Shown here one piece after another: positions 14,452 to 24,026 of a stretch of 64,000 nucleotides of DNA (within the stretch, counting starts at the first letter, position 1; each line of letters opens with the position of its first letter). The stretch is from CAZOZZ01 sp965262425 (GTDB lineage: Bacteria > Acidobacteriota > Terriglobia > 20CM-2-55-15), in NCBI GenBank assembly GCA_965262425.1, contig OZ253536.1:5890001-5954000 (forward strand), given 5' to 3'. Under the pieces are notes generated by a model. It did not search any database. It saw only the letters and a program-made list of their open reading frames with translations, and was not told the origin of the DNA. The position numbers were made by a program, and so were the translations under genes.

Positions 14452-16719
14452 TCAGAATCGTTGCGGCTGCTCCGAAGAAGTGGCCTCGTTTTCCTCTTCT
14501 TCGGCGGGAAGCGTCTTGAGCAGATCCTCCCATTCAAACCAACCGTCCTTCCCGTTGATGTACCGCTCCATCCAGCTGAACTCCGACACCATTTTCACTA
14601 ACCGATTGCGCGTTCCCGGTATGCCGTGAGAGTTCCCCGGATAGACGAAGAATTCGGTCGGCACCCCGAGTTTCTTCAACGCCATGTGTAATTCCTCGCT
14701 CTGTGGCCGAGGCACGCGCGGGTCCCCATGAACCACGTGAATCATCGTCGGCGTCCTGGCGTTCTTGATGTACTTCAGGGGCGAGATATCCCAGAGCGCC
14801 TCGAAGTCGTCGTAGGGAAACGTACCGAAATAGTTTTGACGGTTCCGCTGAACATCGCTCTGGGCATACATCGAGATCCAGTTCATCGTGCCGGCGCCTG
14901 ACGAGATCGCCTTGAAGCGATCCGTGTGGGTGAGGATCCAGTTGGACCAGTGGCCACCCGCGCTCCATCCCATCACGCCCATCCTGTCGCCGTCCACCAG
15001 GCCCGTATCGATCAAATGGTCGACTCCCGCGATGATGTCCTCATACCCTTGCCGGAAGTAATCACCAATGATCTCGGTTCGGAACTCCTCTCCGTAGTTA
15101 CTCGATCCACGATAGTTCGGCAGGAGCGCCACGTATCCCGCGGCGGCGTAGACGTGCGAATAATACCCATGACCACCGTTGAAGCTCAAAACGGTCGCCG
15201 AAGCGGGCCCTCCATGGATTTGCACAACCAGCGGATACCGTTTTCCGGGTTCGTAATTAAGAGGTTTCACCAGGACGCCTTCAACCATCTTTCCATCGGT
15301 CGACCGCCACTTGATCGCTTCGGTCTCGCCCAGGGCGATCTCATCCACCTGGGGATTGGAATTTGTCAGCCTTTTCCAGTTGGCACGGTCACCCAATTCG
15401 CCCATCGATCCTACGGTATAGATGCTGGAAGGCGTCGTCGGATCGGAGTAGTTGATCAGGAGAGTATCGCTCAAGCGGTCGTAGCTGGCTGAAAGCGAGG
15501 CCTTTTCATCGGTCACCTGCCTCACTCGCCCTGAATCGACATCGACCGAGACCACGGCCCGGGTCGCACCGATTCCAGCATTGGAATAGATCGTACGGCC
15601 GTCTTCAGCCCAGAAGCCGACCGAAACCGGACCGTCATGATCACCGCCGAGCTTCTTCAGCTCCCCGCCGGATACCGGCCGCACCCAGATCTTCTGGTCA
15701 CGGTTGTACACGAAGTCGTTGGACGCCGAAAAAGCGAGCATCGAGCTGTCGGGCGAGAAAGTGATCGAGCCCTCCCGAACTTCTTCGTTCTCGGTCAGCC
15801 TCTCGACGTTGCCGGTCGCAACCTCGAACAGGTAAACGTCCGCATAAATGCTGCGCTCGGTAACTGTTCGCTTATACCGGTCGTTAGGCGTCCCCTGAAA
15901 CCCCAGCCACTTCGAGTCCCGGGAAATCGTCACCCCGCTGACGGCATAGTCGTTGGTCGCCGTCAGATGCGTCGAGCGGTGGGAATCCATGTCAAACGAC
16001 CACAGGTGCTCGAGAGCCGAGTTTTCGTTACGAATCATCACGTCGAAGTTTTCCTTCATCCGGCGAAGGTTGTCCTTATCGACACTATCGGGCGCGATGA
16101 AATAGATCCGGCTGCTGTCGGGTGCAAAGTCCCACCAGCTGATGGGCGTATCATGATCGATCAGATGGATCGGCTCGGCGTCGAGATCGGCCACTCGGAT
16201 GGACCAGACGCTCCGCTCATCGTCCTTGCCCGCAGTGTATGCAAGCCATTCACCGTCGTAACTGAAGGAAAAGCGCCCCACGCCATCTTTGGCAGACGTT
16301 ATCCGGCGGGCTTCTCCCCCGTCCGGACGCATGACGTACAATTGAGTGCCCGCCTCATCCGATGAGGATTCCCGGTCCGAAGCGAACACGAAGAAGCTTC
16401 CATCGCGGGCCCAACGGGGAGATGTCTCGTTCTTTTCCCTGGTAAACGTCATCTGACGCGTGGAGTCGATGCCGTCGGTCATCGAAACCAGGTAGATGTC
16501 AGTGAAGTTCGTCGCCGATTTCCAGTCGGTGATCGACCGCGTGTAGAGCATCGAACTGCCATCGGGACTGACCGTGGAGCTTCCGACCGATTGCATATTG
16601 ATGATGTCCATGAAGACCATCGGCCTCTTGTCCTGGCCGGAAAGGGTCCCGACGGACAGCAAGACCGCTAACGCTGGAACAACTGCGAAACCCCGGGCTC
16701 GACTCATTTTCCTCTTCAT
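14452..16719 (-). CDS. Exported S9 family peptidase (prolyl oligopeptidase fold)
   Basis: 755 residues. The N terminus MKRKMSRARGFAVVPALAVLLSVGTLSGQ is a signal peptide, so the enzyme acts outside the inner membrane. Residues of roughly 40-480 form WD40/TolB-like beta-propeller repeats (VSPDGSSMLYT, DGEWLAYTAG, DSSMLAFSAS). The C-terminal alpha/beta hydrolase domain holds the catalytic serine in GWSAGG (about residue 586), the aspartate in VHGDPRVP (about 666) and the histidine in NSHGIPG (about 698). It resembles dipeptidyl aminopeptidases/acylaminoacyl peptidases and would trim oligopeptides for uptake. ATG 16719 follows GGAGCC and leads straight into the signal peptide; the longer frame from 16770 was rejected. 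It is transcribed alone and ends at a strong terminator. Confidence 0.93.
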   Translation of the reverse strand: MKRKMSRARGFAVVPALAVLLSVGTLSGQDKRPMVFMDIINMQSVGSSTVSPDGSSMLYTRSITDWKSATNFTDIYLVSMTDGIDSTRQMTFTREKNETSPRWARDGSFFVFASDRESSSDEAGTQLYVMRPDGGEARRITSAKDGVGRFSFSYDGEWLAYTAGKDDERSVWSIRVADLDAEPIHLIDHDTPISWWDFAPDSSRIYFIAPDSVDKDNLRRMKENFDVMIRNENSALEHLWSFDMDSHRSTHLTATNDYAVSGVTISRDSKWLGFQGTPNDRYKRTVTERSIYADVYLFEVATGNVERLTENEEVREGSITFSPDSSMLAFSASNDFVYNRDQKIWVRPVSGGELKKLGGDHDGPVSVGFWAEDGRTIYSNAGIGATRAVVSVDVDSGRVRQVTDEKASLSASYDRLSDTLLINYSDPTTPSSIYTVGSMGELGDRANWKRLTNSNPQVDEIALGETEAIKWRSTDGKMVEGVLVKPLNYEPGKRYPLVVQIHGGPASATVLSFNGGHGYYSHVYAAAGYVALLPNYRGSSNYGEEFRTEIIGDYFRQGYEDIIAGVDHLIDTGLVDGDRMGVMGWSAGGHWSNWILTHTDRFKAISSGAGTMNWISMYAQSDVQRNRQNYFGTFPYDDFEALWDISPLKYIKNARTPTMIHVVHGDPRVPRPQSEELHMALKKLGVPTEFFVYPGNSHGIPGTRNRLVKMVSEFSWMERYINGKDGWFEWEDLLKTLPAEEEENEATSSEQPQRF

Positions 16720-16966
16720 ATGGCTCCACGCCCGCGAGCGAGCGCCCTCCTTAGACTGTTGTGAGATCACAAATGAGGATCGAGAGTTACAGGGTCCGAG
16801 TCAAGTAATTTCGGGGAGGGGATTCACCACTACGTCACGAAGAACGCGAAGGTTCAGGTCTTCTAGAAAAAACATTCGGCAAATTCGCGTCTTCGCGGTA
16901 AAAAAACAGTCCCAGGAACAGAGGAACTCTATGAGTAAGGACGATGGCTTGGTGACTTCGTGGAGA

Positions 16967-17374
16967 TTACTCGACAACCATGCCGATGCTTTTGACTCTG
17001 CTGGTCACGATCCGGCGACCGTCAAACTGGAACTCGAGGTTGAAGCCGAGATAGATCCCACGGAGCTTAAGGAAGGAGCCACCCATGGAGCTTCCCGCCA
17101 GGTGGACGGGCGTGCGTTCCGGGAAAAAATGGCCACCGCGAACCATCACTTCACCAGTGTGTCTGGATAGAACCGTGATCTCGTACGTGTTGTTCTCGGT
17201 CTGAACGCAAAGCGAGTCCAGGTCTTCCAGGGATTCGATCTGAAGCCCGTCGCTCCACTCCCGCTTCGACCAGTTGTCGAGAATCCCGTCGGCGTTATGC
17301 CAGGACGATCCGTCGGACCGCTTCGGAGCAGTTCCCCCAAAAATCGTCTTAGTTGTACGACCGTTCATTTCCAT
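16967..17374 (-). CDS. Conserved-looking hypothetical protein, cytoplasmic
   Basis: 135 residues, no signal peptide or membrane segment. It begins MEMNGRTTKTIFGG and contains alternating hydrophobic strands (NTYEITVLSRHTGEVMVRGG, then GIYLGFNLEFQFDGRRIVTS), suggesting a beta-rich fold. GHFFPERTPVHLAG and SFLKLRGIYLGF may be conserved positions. I do not recognise the family. It stands alone, between the S9 peptidase gene (same strand) and tilS (opposite strand). ATG is preceded by a weak GAGAGG. Coding is supported by length and frame bias only. Confidence 0.6.
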   Translation of the reverse strand: MEMNGRTTKTIFGGTAPKRSDGSSWHNADGILDNWSKREWSDGLQIESLEDLDSLCVQTENNTYEITVLSRHTGEVMVRGGHFFPERTPVHLAGSSMGGSFLKLRGIYLGFNLEFQFDGRRIVTSRVKSIGMVVE

Positions 17375-17621
17375 TCGAGCCTCTCGGGATCAGTCTACTT
17401 GACCGGCGGTTTGGAGTCCCGCTTTCTTTTCATCGCGGATTCGGGGCGGTGATTCGTTTCCATGCACGCGAACGATCACGTTGTCAGACATGCATTTTCG
17501 ATTCCAAAATGTCGGCATGAGACCCCGAATCCTGCTGGCGGCCACACGGGGGATGCCTGATCGTCCAACCCCAAACGATTGATTACAAGGCACAATTGAC
17601 TCATACTTCCCAGGATCAAAG

Positions 17622-19025
17622 ATGACAAGAAAACTCCCTTTACCGGAACGTGTAGCCGAAACGATCCGCAGACTGAAGATGATCGGCCCTGGAGATCGGG
17701 TCCTGGTGGCGGTTTCGGGTGGAGCCGACTCGGTTTGCCTGGTCACCATACTGACAAACCTCGGCTTCGAGGTGGGCGTCGCCCACTTCAACCACGGGTG
17801 GCGAGGTGAAGCCTCGGATGGAGACGAAACCTTCGTCAAGACACTGGCGTCGCAACTGGGTCTGGAATTCTTCGTGGGGGGAGAACAATCGAACCTGCGT
17901 GCAGGAAACCTGGAAGAACAGGCTCGGCTGGCACGCGGGGCATTTCTTGATCAAATCGCCGAACGGGAGGATTTTACGAAGGTCGCCCTGGCCCACTCCA
18001 GAAACGATCGGAACGAAACGGTATTGCTGAACCTCCTGCGGGGTTCCGGCTCCGAGGGGCTTGTCTCGATGAGACCCGTGGCCCGAAACACGATTCGCCC
18101 CCTTATCGAAACGACACGGAAAGACATCGAAACCTACCTCCAGGCGATCGGTCAGTCATGGCGGTCCGACGCAACGAACAGCGACCACCGCTTTGCCCGC
18201 AACCGGATCCGGCACGATGTACTGCCCAGGCTGGCATCGGAATTCAATCCGAGGTTGCAGGACACATTAGCTAGAACAGTTGAAATTCTGCAAGACGAGG
18301 ACGCGTGGATGAGCCAGTTAGTCGAGGCGTGGCTCGACACCCATACCCGTTCGGAAGGCCTGTCGTTCGAGGTCCAGATCGATGGGCTCTCGGACCAGCC
18401 CGTGGGTTTCACCCGTCGCCTCCTCAGGGAGGCACTCCGACGAGCGGGCTCCCCCCTGATCGACATCGGATTCGATCACATCGAAAGTATCCGGTCGATA
18501 CTTTCGGGACCGAAGAGCGGCAAGGTCGTGGAATTGCCCGGGTCGATCCAGGTCGAACGGAGTTTCGACAAGCTGATTCTGCGAGACGTGAGCGATGAAC
18601 CTCTCGATTACCAATATGATCTTCAGGTTCCAGGCGTCGTTCGGATTCCTGAAATCGGGACGTCGTTTGAAGCCCGCTTCACCGACCTCGGTGCCTCGAA
18701 ACCCCGACAGGGACGGGTCTTTGTCGATGGTGAATCGCTTGGACCCTATGTTAAAATTAGAAACTGGAGGAATGGCGACTTCTACGATCCCGTAGGACTT
18801 CCCTCGGCGAAGCTCGTGAAGCTTTTCCAGAAAGGGCGGATTCCCAGATGGCGGAGACGCCAGTGGCCCGTTCTTGTCGCCGGCAGTACGATTGTCTGGG
18901 TGGCCTCGTTTCCCGTGTCCCGCGAGTTTATCCCTTCGGGACGATCCCGACGAATCGTTGAATTTGAGGCGTCACCTATTGCGGAAGGTAGGGACGTTTG
19001 GGTTGGAATGGAGTCTAAGGGTTAG
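17622..19025 (+). CDS. tilS: tRNA(Ile)-lysidine synthase
   Basis: 467 residues. It converts C34 of tRNA-Ile2 (anticodon CAU) to lysidine with lysine and ATP, an essential step for reading AUA codons. The PP-loop motif VAVSGGADSVC lies near residues 28-38, followed by VAHFNHGWRGEAS and the HSRNDRNETVLLNLLRGSG block that contacts ATP and tRNA. The C-terminal third (GDFYDPVGLPSAKLVKLFQ, IPRWRRRQWPVLVAG) is the TilS C-terminal domain, so this is the long, bacterial form. ATG follows a weak CAGGATC. ftsH begins 51 bp after the stop in the same direction, a common tilS-ftsH pairing; here no hpt gene lies between them. Confidence 0.95.
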   Translation: MTRKLPLPERVAETIRRLKMIGPGDRVLVAVSGGADSVCLVTILTNLGFEVGVAHFNHGWRGEASDGDETFVKTLASQLGLEFFVGGEQSNLRAGNLEEQARLARGAFLDQIAEREDFTKVALAHSRNDRNETVLLNLLRGSGSEGLVSMRPVARNTIRPLIETTRKDIETYLQAIGQSWRSDATNSDHRFARNRIRHDVLPRLASEFNPRLQDTLARTVEILQDEDAWMSQLVEAWLDTHTRSEGLSFEVQIDGLSDQPVGFTRRLLREALRRAGSPLIDIGFDHIESIRSILSGPKSGKVVELPGSIQVERSFDKLILRDVSDEPLDYQYDLQVPGVVRIPEIGTSFEARFTDLGASKPRQGRVFVDGESLGPYVKIRNWRNGDFYDPVGLPSAKLVKLFQKGRIPRWRRRQWPVLVAGSTIVWVASFPVSREFIPSGRSRRIVEFEASPIAEGRDVWVGMESKG

Positions 19026-19076
19026 AGGCACTTTAGACGAGCCCGGGTTCCTGGCGGGGCCGGGTGGGAGGGTTCT

Positions 19077-20996
19077 TTGAATTCGACAGCAAAAACCATT
19101 TTGTTCTGGGTCGCCCTGCTGCTGACCGCAGTACTGCTTTACCAGGTAGTCCAGAGCACGACAGCCGGCCAGGAATCGGAGTTCAACTTCACCCAGTTCA
19201 TGCAGGAACTGGAACGTGGCGCTGTTCAAAGCGTGACCATCGCGAACTCGGAAGTGACCGGAGAATTGACAAGCGGCGAATCCTTCACGACCGTCATCCC
19301 GATGGAGTATCCCGAACTGCTCGATATCCTGAGGGAGCAGAACGTCGTTGTGACCGGCGAGGCGGCAAATCAAAGCCCCTGGCTGACTGCCTTGATTGGA
19401 TGGGCGCCCTTCTTGTTCCTCATCGGATTCTGGATCTTCTTCATGCGTCAGATGCAAAGCGGCGGGAACAAGGCGCTTTCGTTCGGCAAGAGTCGGGCCC
19501 GATTGTTAACCGCGCATCAGAAGAAGGTGACGTTCAAGGACGTGGCCGGAGTCGAAGAAGCAAAGGAAGAACTCAACGAAATCATTGAATTCCTTAAAGA
19601 ACCCCAGAAATTTCAGAAGCTCGGTGGACGAATTCCCAAGGGCGTCATCCTGGTTGGCCCTCCCGGCACCGGCAAGACCCTGTTGGCCCGGGCGATCGCG
19701 GGCGAAGCCAACGTTCCATTCTTCTCGATCAGCGGGTCGGATTTCGTCGAGATGTTCGTCGGTGTCGGGGCTTCGCGAGTCCGCGATCTGTTCGAGCAGG
19801 GCAAAAAGAACGCACCGTGCATCATCTTCATCGACGAAATAGACGCAGTGGGTCGACATCGTGGTGCCGGCCTCGGTGGGGGCCACGACGAGCGGGAGCA
19901 GACCTTAAACCAGTTACTGGTTGAAATGGACGGGTTTGAATCGAACGAAGGCGTGATCCTGGTTGCGGCAACGAACCGACCCGACGTCCTCGACCCCGCA
20001 CTGTTGAGGCCTGGCCGTTTCGACCGGCGAGTGGTGGTCCCGCGGCCCGACGTCAAGGGCCGTGAAGGCATTCTGGCCGTTCACGTGCGGAAGATCCCAC
20101 TGACGGAAGATGTGGAAATCGGAGTTCTTGCCCGCGCCACCCCGGGATTCACGGGTGCAGATCTGGCAAACCTCGTGAACGAATCGGCTCTCCTGGCTGC
20201 CAGGATGAACCAGAAGGCTGTGACCATGGACAATTTCGAGACCTCCAAGGACAAGGTCCTGATGGGTGTGGCTCGACGATCCTTGATCATCAGCGATAAG
20301 GAAAAGCGGATAACGGCCTATCACGAGGCGGGTCACGCACTGGTGGCCGCGATGGTCCCTGAGGCGGATCCTTTACACAAGGTCACGATCATCCCTCGAG
20401 GGATGGCCCTCGGCGTAACAATGCAGTTGCCGGTAGACGATCGCCACACCTATCCACGCAACTACCTGGAGGGGCAGTTGGCCATCATGATGGGAGGCCG
20501 TCTGGCCGAGGAACTTTTTCTCGAGACGATGACGACAGGTGCGGGCAACGACATCGAACAAGCGACGGAACTGGCGCGAAAGATGGTCTGCCAGTACGGG
20601 ATGTCCACCCTCGGGCCGCTGACTTTCGGCAAGCAGGAAGAGCAGATCTTCCTGGGGCGTGAGATCAGTCAGCATCGTGATTACAGCGAAGATACGGCCG
20701 AGTCCATCGACGAACAGGTCCGCAATTTCGTAATGGAAGGCTACGATTGGGCGAAACAGATACTGACCGACAACAGCGAAGCACTGGAGAGAATTGCCGC
20801 GGCCTTGCTGGAACGGGAGTCCCTGGACGCGACCGAGATTCAGATGTTGATGGATGGAGAGCGCCTGAAGGATAAACCGGCGCCAGCCGCAACGCCAAAG
20901 AAGGAAGAAGGCGAACCGGCACCCACGACGACTGCTGACGAAGCTGCACAGCCGACTCCTCCGATTCCACCTCACGAGGATCCGGCGCCCGCGTAG
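19077..20996 (+). CDS. ftsH: ATP-dependent zinc metalloprotease FtsH
   Basis: 639 residues, inner membrane, active as a hexamer that degrades misfolded membrane proteins and regulators. It has two membrane helices (ILFWVALLLTAVLLYQVV near the start and WAPFLFLIGFWIFFM near 105-120) around a small periplasmic domain. In the AAA+ domain are Walker A GPPGTGKT (about 194-201), Walker B IIFIDEIDAVG and the second region of homology. The protease domain has HEAGH (about 416-420) and a third zinc ligand in GNDIEQAT. A proline/alanine-rich tail of about 35 residues follows. The start is TTG at 19077 behind GGGAGGG. The transcript appears to end at the hairpin at 21141. Confidence 0.96.
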   Translation: MNSTAKTILFWVALLLTAVLLYQVVQSTTAGQESEFNFTQFMQELERGAVQSVTIANSEVTGELTSGESFTTVIPMEYPELLDILREQNVVVTGEAANQSPWLTALIGWAPFLFLIGFWIFFMRQMQSGGNKALSFGKSRARLLTAHQKKVTFKDVAGVEEAKEELNEIIEFLKEPQKFQKLGGRIPKGVILVGPPGTGKTLLARAIAGEANVPFFSISGSDFVEMFVGVGASRVRDLFEQGKKNAPCIIFIDEIDAVGRHRGAGLGGGHDEREQTLNQLLVEMDGFESNEGVILVAATNRPDVLDPALLRPGRFDRRVVVPRPDVKGREGILAVHVRKIPLTEDVEIGVLARATPGFTGADLANLVNESALLAARMNQKAVTMDNFETSKDKVLMGVARRSLIISDKEKRITAYHEAGHALVAAMVPEADPLHKVTIIPRGMALGVTMQLPVDDRHTYPRNYLEGQLAIMMGGRLAEELFLETMTTGAGNDIEQATELARKMVCQYGMSTLGPLTFGKQEEQIFLGREISQHRDYSEDTAESIDEQVRNFVMEGYDWAKQILTDNSEALERIAAALLERESLDATEIQMLMDGERLKDKPAPAATPKKEEGEPAPTTTADEAAQPTPPIPPHEDPAPA

Positions 20997-21044
20997 GGTC
21001 GCGTTACAGGGCCACGGGCTAGGAGCCACGACGACGTCGAAGCC

Positions 21045-21072
21045 GGCCATCTGCAATTCACCGCAGATGGCC
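21045..21072 (+). repeat. Perfect hairpin downstream of ftsH
   Basis: GGCCATCTGC (21045-21054) and GCAGATGGCC (21063-21072) pair perfectly with an 8-nt loop. No T tract follows, so it is not itself a terminator; it could stabilise the ftsH mRNA 3' end or be an isolated repeat unit. Confidence 0.6.
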
Positions 21073-21140
21073 CCATGCCGTCATAACCCGAAGGGAGCAG
21101 GGGTGTTCGGGCCTCAGGCTGCTAGAGGACGGAGAGCGAA

Positions 21141-21180
21141 AGAAAGAGCCAGAAGCGATGCTTCTGGCTCTTTCTTTTTT
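21141..21180 (+). terminator. Rho-independent terminator between ftsH and folP
   Basis: AGAAAGAGCCAGAAGC and its exact reverse complement form a 16-bp stem around a GAT loop, followed by TTTTT. It ends the tilS-ftsH transcript 26 bp before the folP start codon, so folP must have its own promoter or rely on read-through. Confidence 0.95.
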
Positions 21181-21205
21181 GACGTCGTGTTATAAAGCGA
21201 TCTAT

Positions 21206-22045
21206 ATGCGCAAAGGGTTCACATGGCAACTACCCCGCACCTCGATCCAACTGGGGCGGCGCACCCTGGTCATGGGGATTCTGAACGTGACGCCGGATTC
21301 GTTTTCCGACGGTGGCAAGTACCTGAATTTAAATACAGCCGTCGACCGTGGACAGGCAATCGAGGCCGAGGGTGCGGACCTTCTGGACATCGGCGGCCAA
21401 TCGACACGCCCCGGGAGCATTCCGATCGCGGAAGAGGAAGAAATAAAACGCGTTATTCCAGCAGTCGAGCTTCTGGCCACCAAGCTTGAGATCCCCATAT
21501 CTGTGGACACATATCGCGCTGAGGTCGCAAGGCGCGCCATCGACGCCGGCGCCCAGATCATCAACGACATCAGCGGCCTCCGCATGGATCCGGACATGCA
21601 AAGGGTGGCTTCAGAAACCAAAGCCGGCGTGGTCATCATGCACAGCCGGGGAGCGCGGCGAAACATCCACGATCGGAGGGTGACGGAAGATCTCGCCAAA
21701 ATCTGCCGGGAACTGGGCCAGACCATTGAAGCAGCGACAAAGGCAGGCATCAATCGGGAAGCTGTCATGGCCGATCCGGGAATCGGATTCGGCAAGAGCC
21801 CTCGAAACAACCTAAAAGTTTTAAAAAGGCTCGAGATTTTTAGTAGACTAGGCTATCCACTGTTGGTGGGTGTATCCCGCAAATATCTGATTAAAGGCAG
21901 CATACCTGCCTCCGAAGCGACCGTTTGGACCACCGCAGCGGCCGTTGCACTAGCTGTGCGGGGCGGCGCTCATGCCGTGCGAGTGCACCAGATCGCCGAG
22001 ATGCGGGCCGTCGCGGAGATGGTGGATCAGATCGAGCAGGCCTAG
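21206..22045 (+). CDS. folP: Dihydropteroate synthase
   Basis: 279 residues. It condenses 6-hydroxymethyl-dihydropterin pyrophosphate with p-aminobenzoate to dihydropteroate in folate synthesis. The pterin-binding TIM barrel is clear: MGILNVTPDSFSDGGKY, ADLLDIGGQSTRPG, ISVDTYRAEVARRAI, IINDISGLRMD, VMADPGIGFGKS and LLVGVSRKYLI. Length is normal for the family. ATG 21206 starts the conserved part; an upstream TTG-type start at 21158 would lie in the ftsH terminator and was rejected. cdaA begins 7 bp after the stop, so folP leads the folP-cdaA-cdaR-glmM group. Confidence 0.95.
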   Translation: MRKGFTWQLPRTSIQLGRRTLVMGILNVTPDSFSDGGKYLNLNTAVDRGQAIEAEGADLLDIGGQSTRPGSIPIAEEEEIKRVIPAVELLATKLEIPISVDTYRAEVARRAIDAGAQIINDISGLRMDPDMQRVASETKAGVVIMHSRGARRNIHDRRVTEDLAKICRELGQTIEAATKAGINREAVMADPGIGFGKSPRNNLKVLKRLEIFSRLGYPLLVGVSRKYLIKGSIPASEATVWTTAAAVALAVRGGAHAVRVHQIAEMRAVAEMVDQIEQA

Positions 22046-22052
22046 GACGACC

Positions 22053-22859
22053 ATGATCGATTTTCTCAGTTTGCCACCGTTTGATGGGTTCGCGATACTC
22101 GATATCTGTATCGTCGCGTTCATCATCTACCAGGTTCTCGTCCTGATCCGCGGAACCCGCGCGGTTCAGATGGCACTCGGCCTGACGTTGATCGTCGCAT
22201 TCTTCTACCTGTCTCGCTACAGCAGGCTGGCCACCCTGTCCTGGATGCTGACCAACATCCTTCCATACCTCGTATTCTCGATCATCGTCATCTTCCAGTC
22301 GGAAATCCGGCGGGCGCTGACACAATTCGGCAAGGCACCTTTCTTGAGCGGGTTTTCGTCGATCAACCGAAGTGAGTTGTATGATGAGATCGTCCTCGCA
22401 GCCACGACTCTGGCTTCCAAGAAGACGGGGGCCCTGATTGTCGTCGAAAGAGATATTGGCCTCAAGAACTACATCGAGAGCGGTATCGCACTCGACTCCC
22501 TGGTCTCTTATGATCTGCTTGTAACGGTTTTTGACCCATCGGTTCCGCTCCACGATGGCGCGGTAATAATCCAGACCGGTCGGATTGCGGCAGCGGCCTG
22601 TTTTCTTCCGTTGACGGTGAACCCACGTCTGAGTAAGGAGTTGGGAACCCGACACCGGGCAGCGATCGGGGTCACCGAGGAAACCGATTCGATCGCAATC
22701 GTGGTGTCGGAGGAAACAGGGTCCATTTCGTTAGCCGCGAACGGCGAAATCGAACGTCACCTCGATGCGGATCGGTTACGGACACGCCTGCGGGAGGCAT
22801 TCGAAAAGAAGGCGCCGCGTGGGATCCCTGAAACCGTGACGTCTCCCGCGGAGTCGTAA
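22053..22859 (+). CDS. cdaA: Diadenylate cyclase CdaA
   Basis: 268 residues. It makes the second messenger c-di-AMP from two ATP at the inner membrane. Three N-terminal membrane helices (ILDICIVAFIIYQVLVLI, ALGLTLIVAFFYLS, NILPYLVFSIIVIF) precede a DisA_N catalytic domain with the signature DGA in VPLHDGAVIIQ (about residue 168) and RHR in GTRHRAAIG (about 200). Both motifs are intact. It sits between folP (7 bp gap) and cdaR (2 bp gap). In Firmicutes this order continues to glmM, whose activity CdaA and CdaR influence; here the same order is kept. Confidence 0.96.
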   Translation: MIDFLSLPPFDGFAILDICIVAFIIYQVLVLIRGTRAVQMALGLTLIVAFFYLSRYSRLATLSWMLTNILPYLVFSIIVIFQSEIRRALTQFGKAPFLSGFSSINRSELYDEIVLAATTLASKKTGALIVVERDIGLKNYIESGIALDSLVSYDLLVTVFDPSVPLHDGAVIIQTGRIAAAACFLPLTVNPRLSKELGTRHRAAIGVTEETDSIAIVVSEETGSISLAANGEIERHLDADRLRTRLREAFEKKAPRGIPETVTSPAES

Positions 22860-22861
22860 CC

Positions 22862-23788
22862 ATGCCGTCCCTGCGCAGTTTTTTGTCACACAACTGGTTT
22901 CTCAAGCTGTTCTCTATCCTGCTGGCGAGCCTGCTCTGGTTGACGATCGCAACGGAAACAAACACGGTTACGAACAGGACCGTACCCCTGGAGTTTCGAG
23001 GCATCCCCCTCAACATGGAAATCACGGGAGAAACCGCAACCGAGGTCAGCCTTCAGGTGCGGGGATCTTCGACTCTCTTAAATGAAATCTCTCCGGCTGA
23101 CGTCGCGGCGTTCGTGTCGCTGGCGGGAGAGTCGCCGGGGGAAAAGAACCTGGCCTTGTCTGCGCAGAACATTCTGCGCCCGTTCGGAATCGAGGTCCTT
23201 CGTGTGGATCCTCCCCGGGTGCAGTTCAACCTGGAGCGGACGATGACACGCACGCTTCCTGTCCGGGCAAACGTGGAAGGGATCCCGGCCGAAGACTACG
23301 AGGTCGTCGTGGCGCGGGTTGTGCCGAACACGGTTCAGGTCTCCGGCCCCGAGTCGCGGGTCGGCCCGCCGCTGGAGGCGTTGACGACGACTGCCGTTCG
23401 CATCGACGGCTTGCGGGAAGGGATAACCGCCCCAACCGATTTGAACGTGCTGGATCCACTTGTCCGGATCGAGTCCCTGTCGCCCTTCGAAGTCCATATT
23501 GATATCCGGGAGGTGGAGGTTGAGAACACGTACAGCATTCCCGTTGACCCGTCACTTGATCGGGAACTCTGGCTTATTCAACCGACATCCGTCGACGTTA
23601 CGATCCGGGGACCGAAAAGTGTCATGGCAGACTACGTCCCCACGTTCATCTATTTCACGATCGATACCGACCCCGTCCTTCCGGGCAGCCAGGAGGTTGT
23701 ACCCCGGATCCTGGGCATCAACGCCCCGCTGACGGTCTCTTCGTTCGACCCTGAAAGGGTTCAGGTGGTTTCGAGAGAGGCACCGTGA
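22862..23788 (+). CDS. cdaR: YbbR-domain protein, CdaA regulator-like
   Basis: 308 residues. An N-terminal membrane anchor (NWFLKLFSILLASLLWLTIA) is followed by about three to four YbbR repeats of 80 residues outside the membrane, recognised by patterns such as VPLEFRGIP, LPVRANVEGIPAEDYEVVVA, PNTVQVSGPESRV and SIPVDPSL...TSVDVTIRGPKSV. In Gram-positive bacteria CdaR binds CdaA and modulates c-di-AMP synthesis. ATG follows the cdaA stop by two bases, with GGAG in the end of cdaA, so the two are co-translated. Assignment as CdaR rests on the domain and its place directly after cdaA. Confidence 0.9.
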   Translation: MPSLRSFLSHNWFLKLFSILLASLLWLTIATETNTVTNRTVPLEFRGIPLNMEITGETATEVSLQVRGSSTLLNEISPADVAAFVSLAGESPGEKNLALSAQNILRPFGIEVLRVDPPRVQFNLERTMTRTLPVRANVEGIPAEDYEVVVARVVPNTVQVSGPESRVGPPLEALTTTAVRIDGLREGITAPTDLNVLDPLVRIESLSPFEVHIDIREVEVENTYSIPVDPSLDRELWLIQPTSVDVTIRGPKSVMADYVPTFIYFTIDTDPVLPGSQEVVPRILGINAPLTVSSFDPERVQVVSREAP

Positions 23789-23815
23789 CGATGGGCAGGT
23801 TTTGCTGTCCGAAGC

Positions 23816-23979
23816 TAGGAGCCTGCGCGGCAGAAGAGATCTACTGCGAAAGCGGTATAATCGGTCCATATTTCTCCGATTTTTCGTTGAATAGAACCAC
23901 TATTCGCCTCAAAATCGAGAAAATCTGGCCTCGATTCTCCACTTTCTCGCTACGATCCCTTCTGCCGCCGAGGCTCCTA
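23816..23979. repeat. MITE-like inverted-repeat element between cdaR and glmM
   Basis: TAGGAGCCTGCGCGGCAGAA (from 23816) matches, on the opposite strand, TAGGAGCCTCGGCGGCAGAA (ending at 23979). The arms agree at 23 of the first 26 positions and then degrade. The interior holds smaller hairpins such as AATCGAG with CTCGATT. It has no coding capacity. A related element occurs at 32674-32854. The transcript between cdaR and glmM would fold here, so it may affect glmM expression. Confidence 0.75.
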
Positions 23980-24026
23980 ATCGCGAACAGTTGGTAAGAA
24001 TCAAACATCAAGACTTTCGATCAGGA

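Noticed and set aside
14452..14452. Prophage near 14 kb
   Set aside because: A single ABA sandwich-like gene and a holin-like protein 7.5 kb away are not enough; no structural, integrase or lysis genes are seen.
21010..21072. Third copy of the TAGGAGCC repeat family after ftsH
   Set aside because: Only the first 8 bases match and no opposite arm is found.
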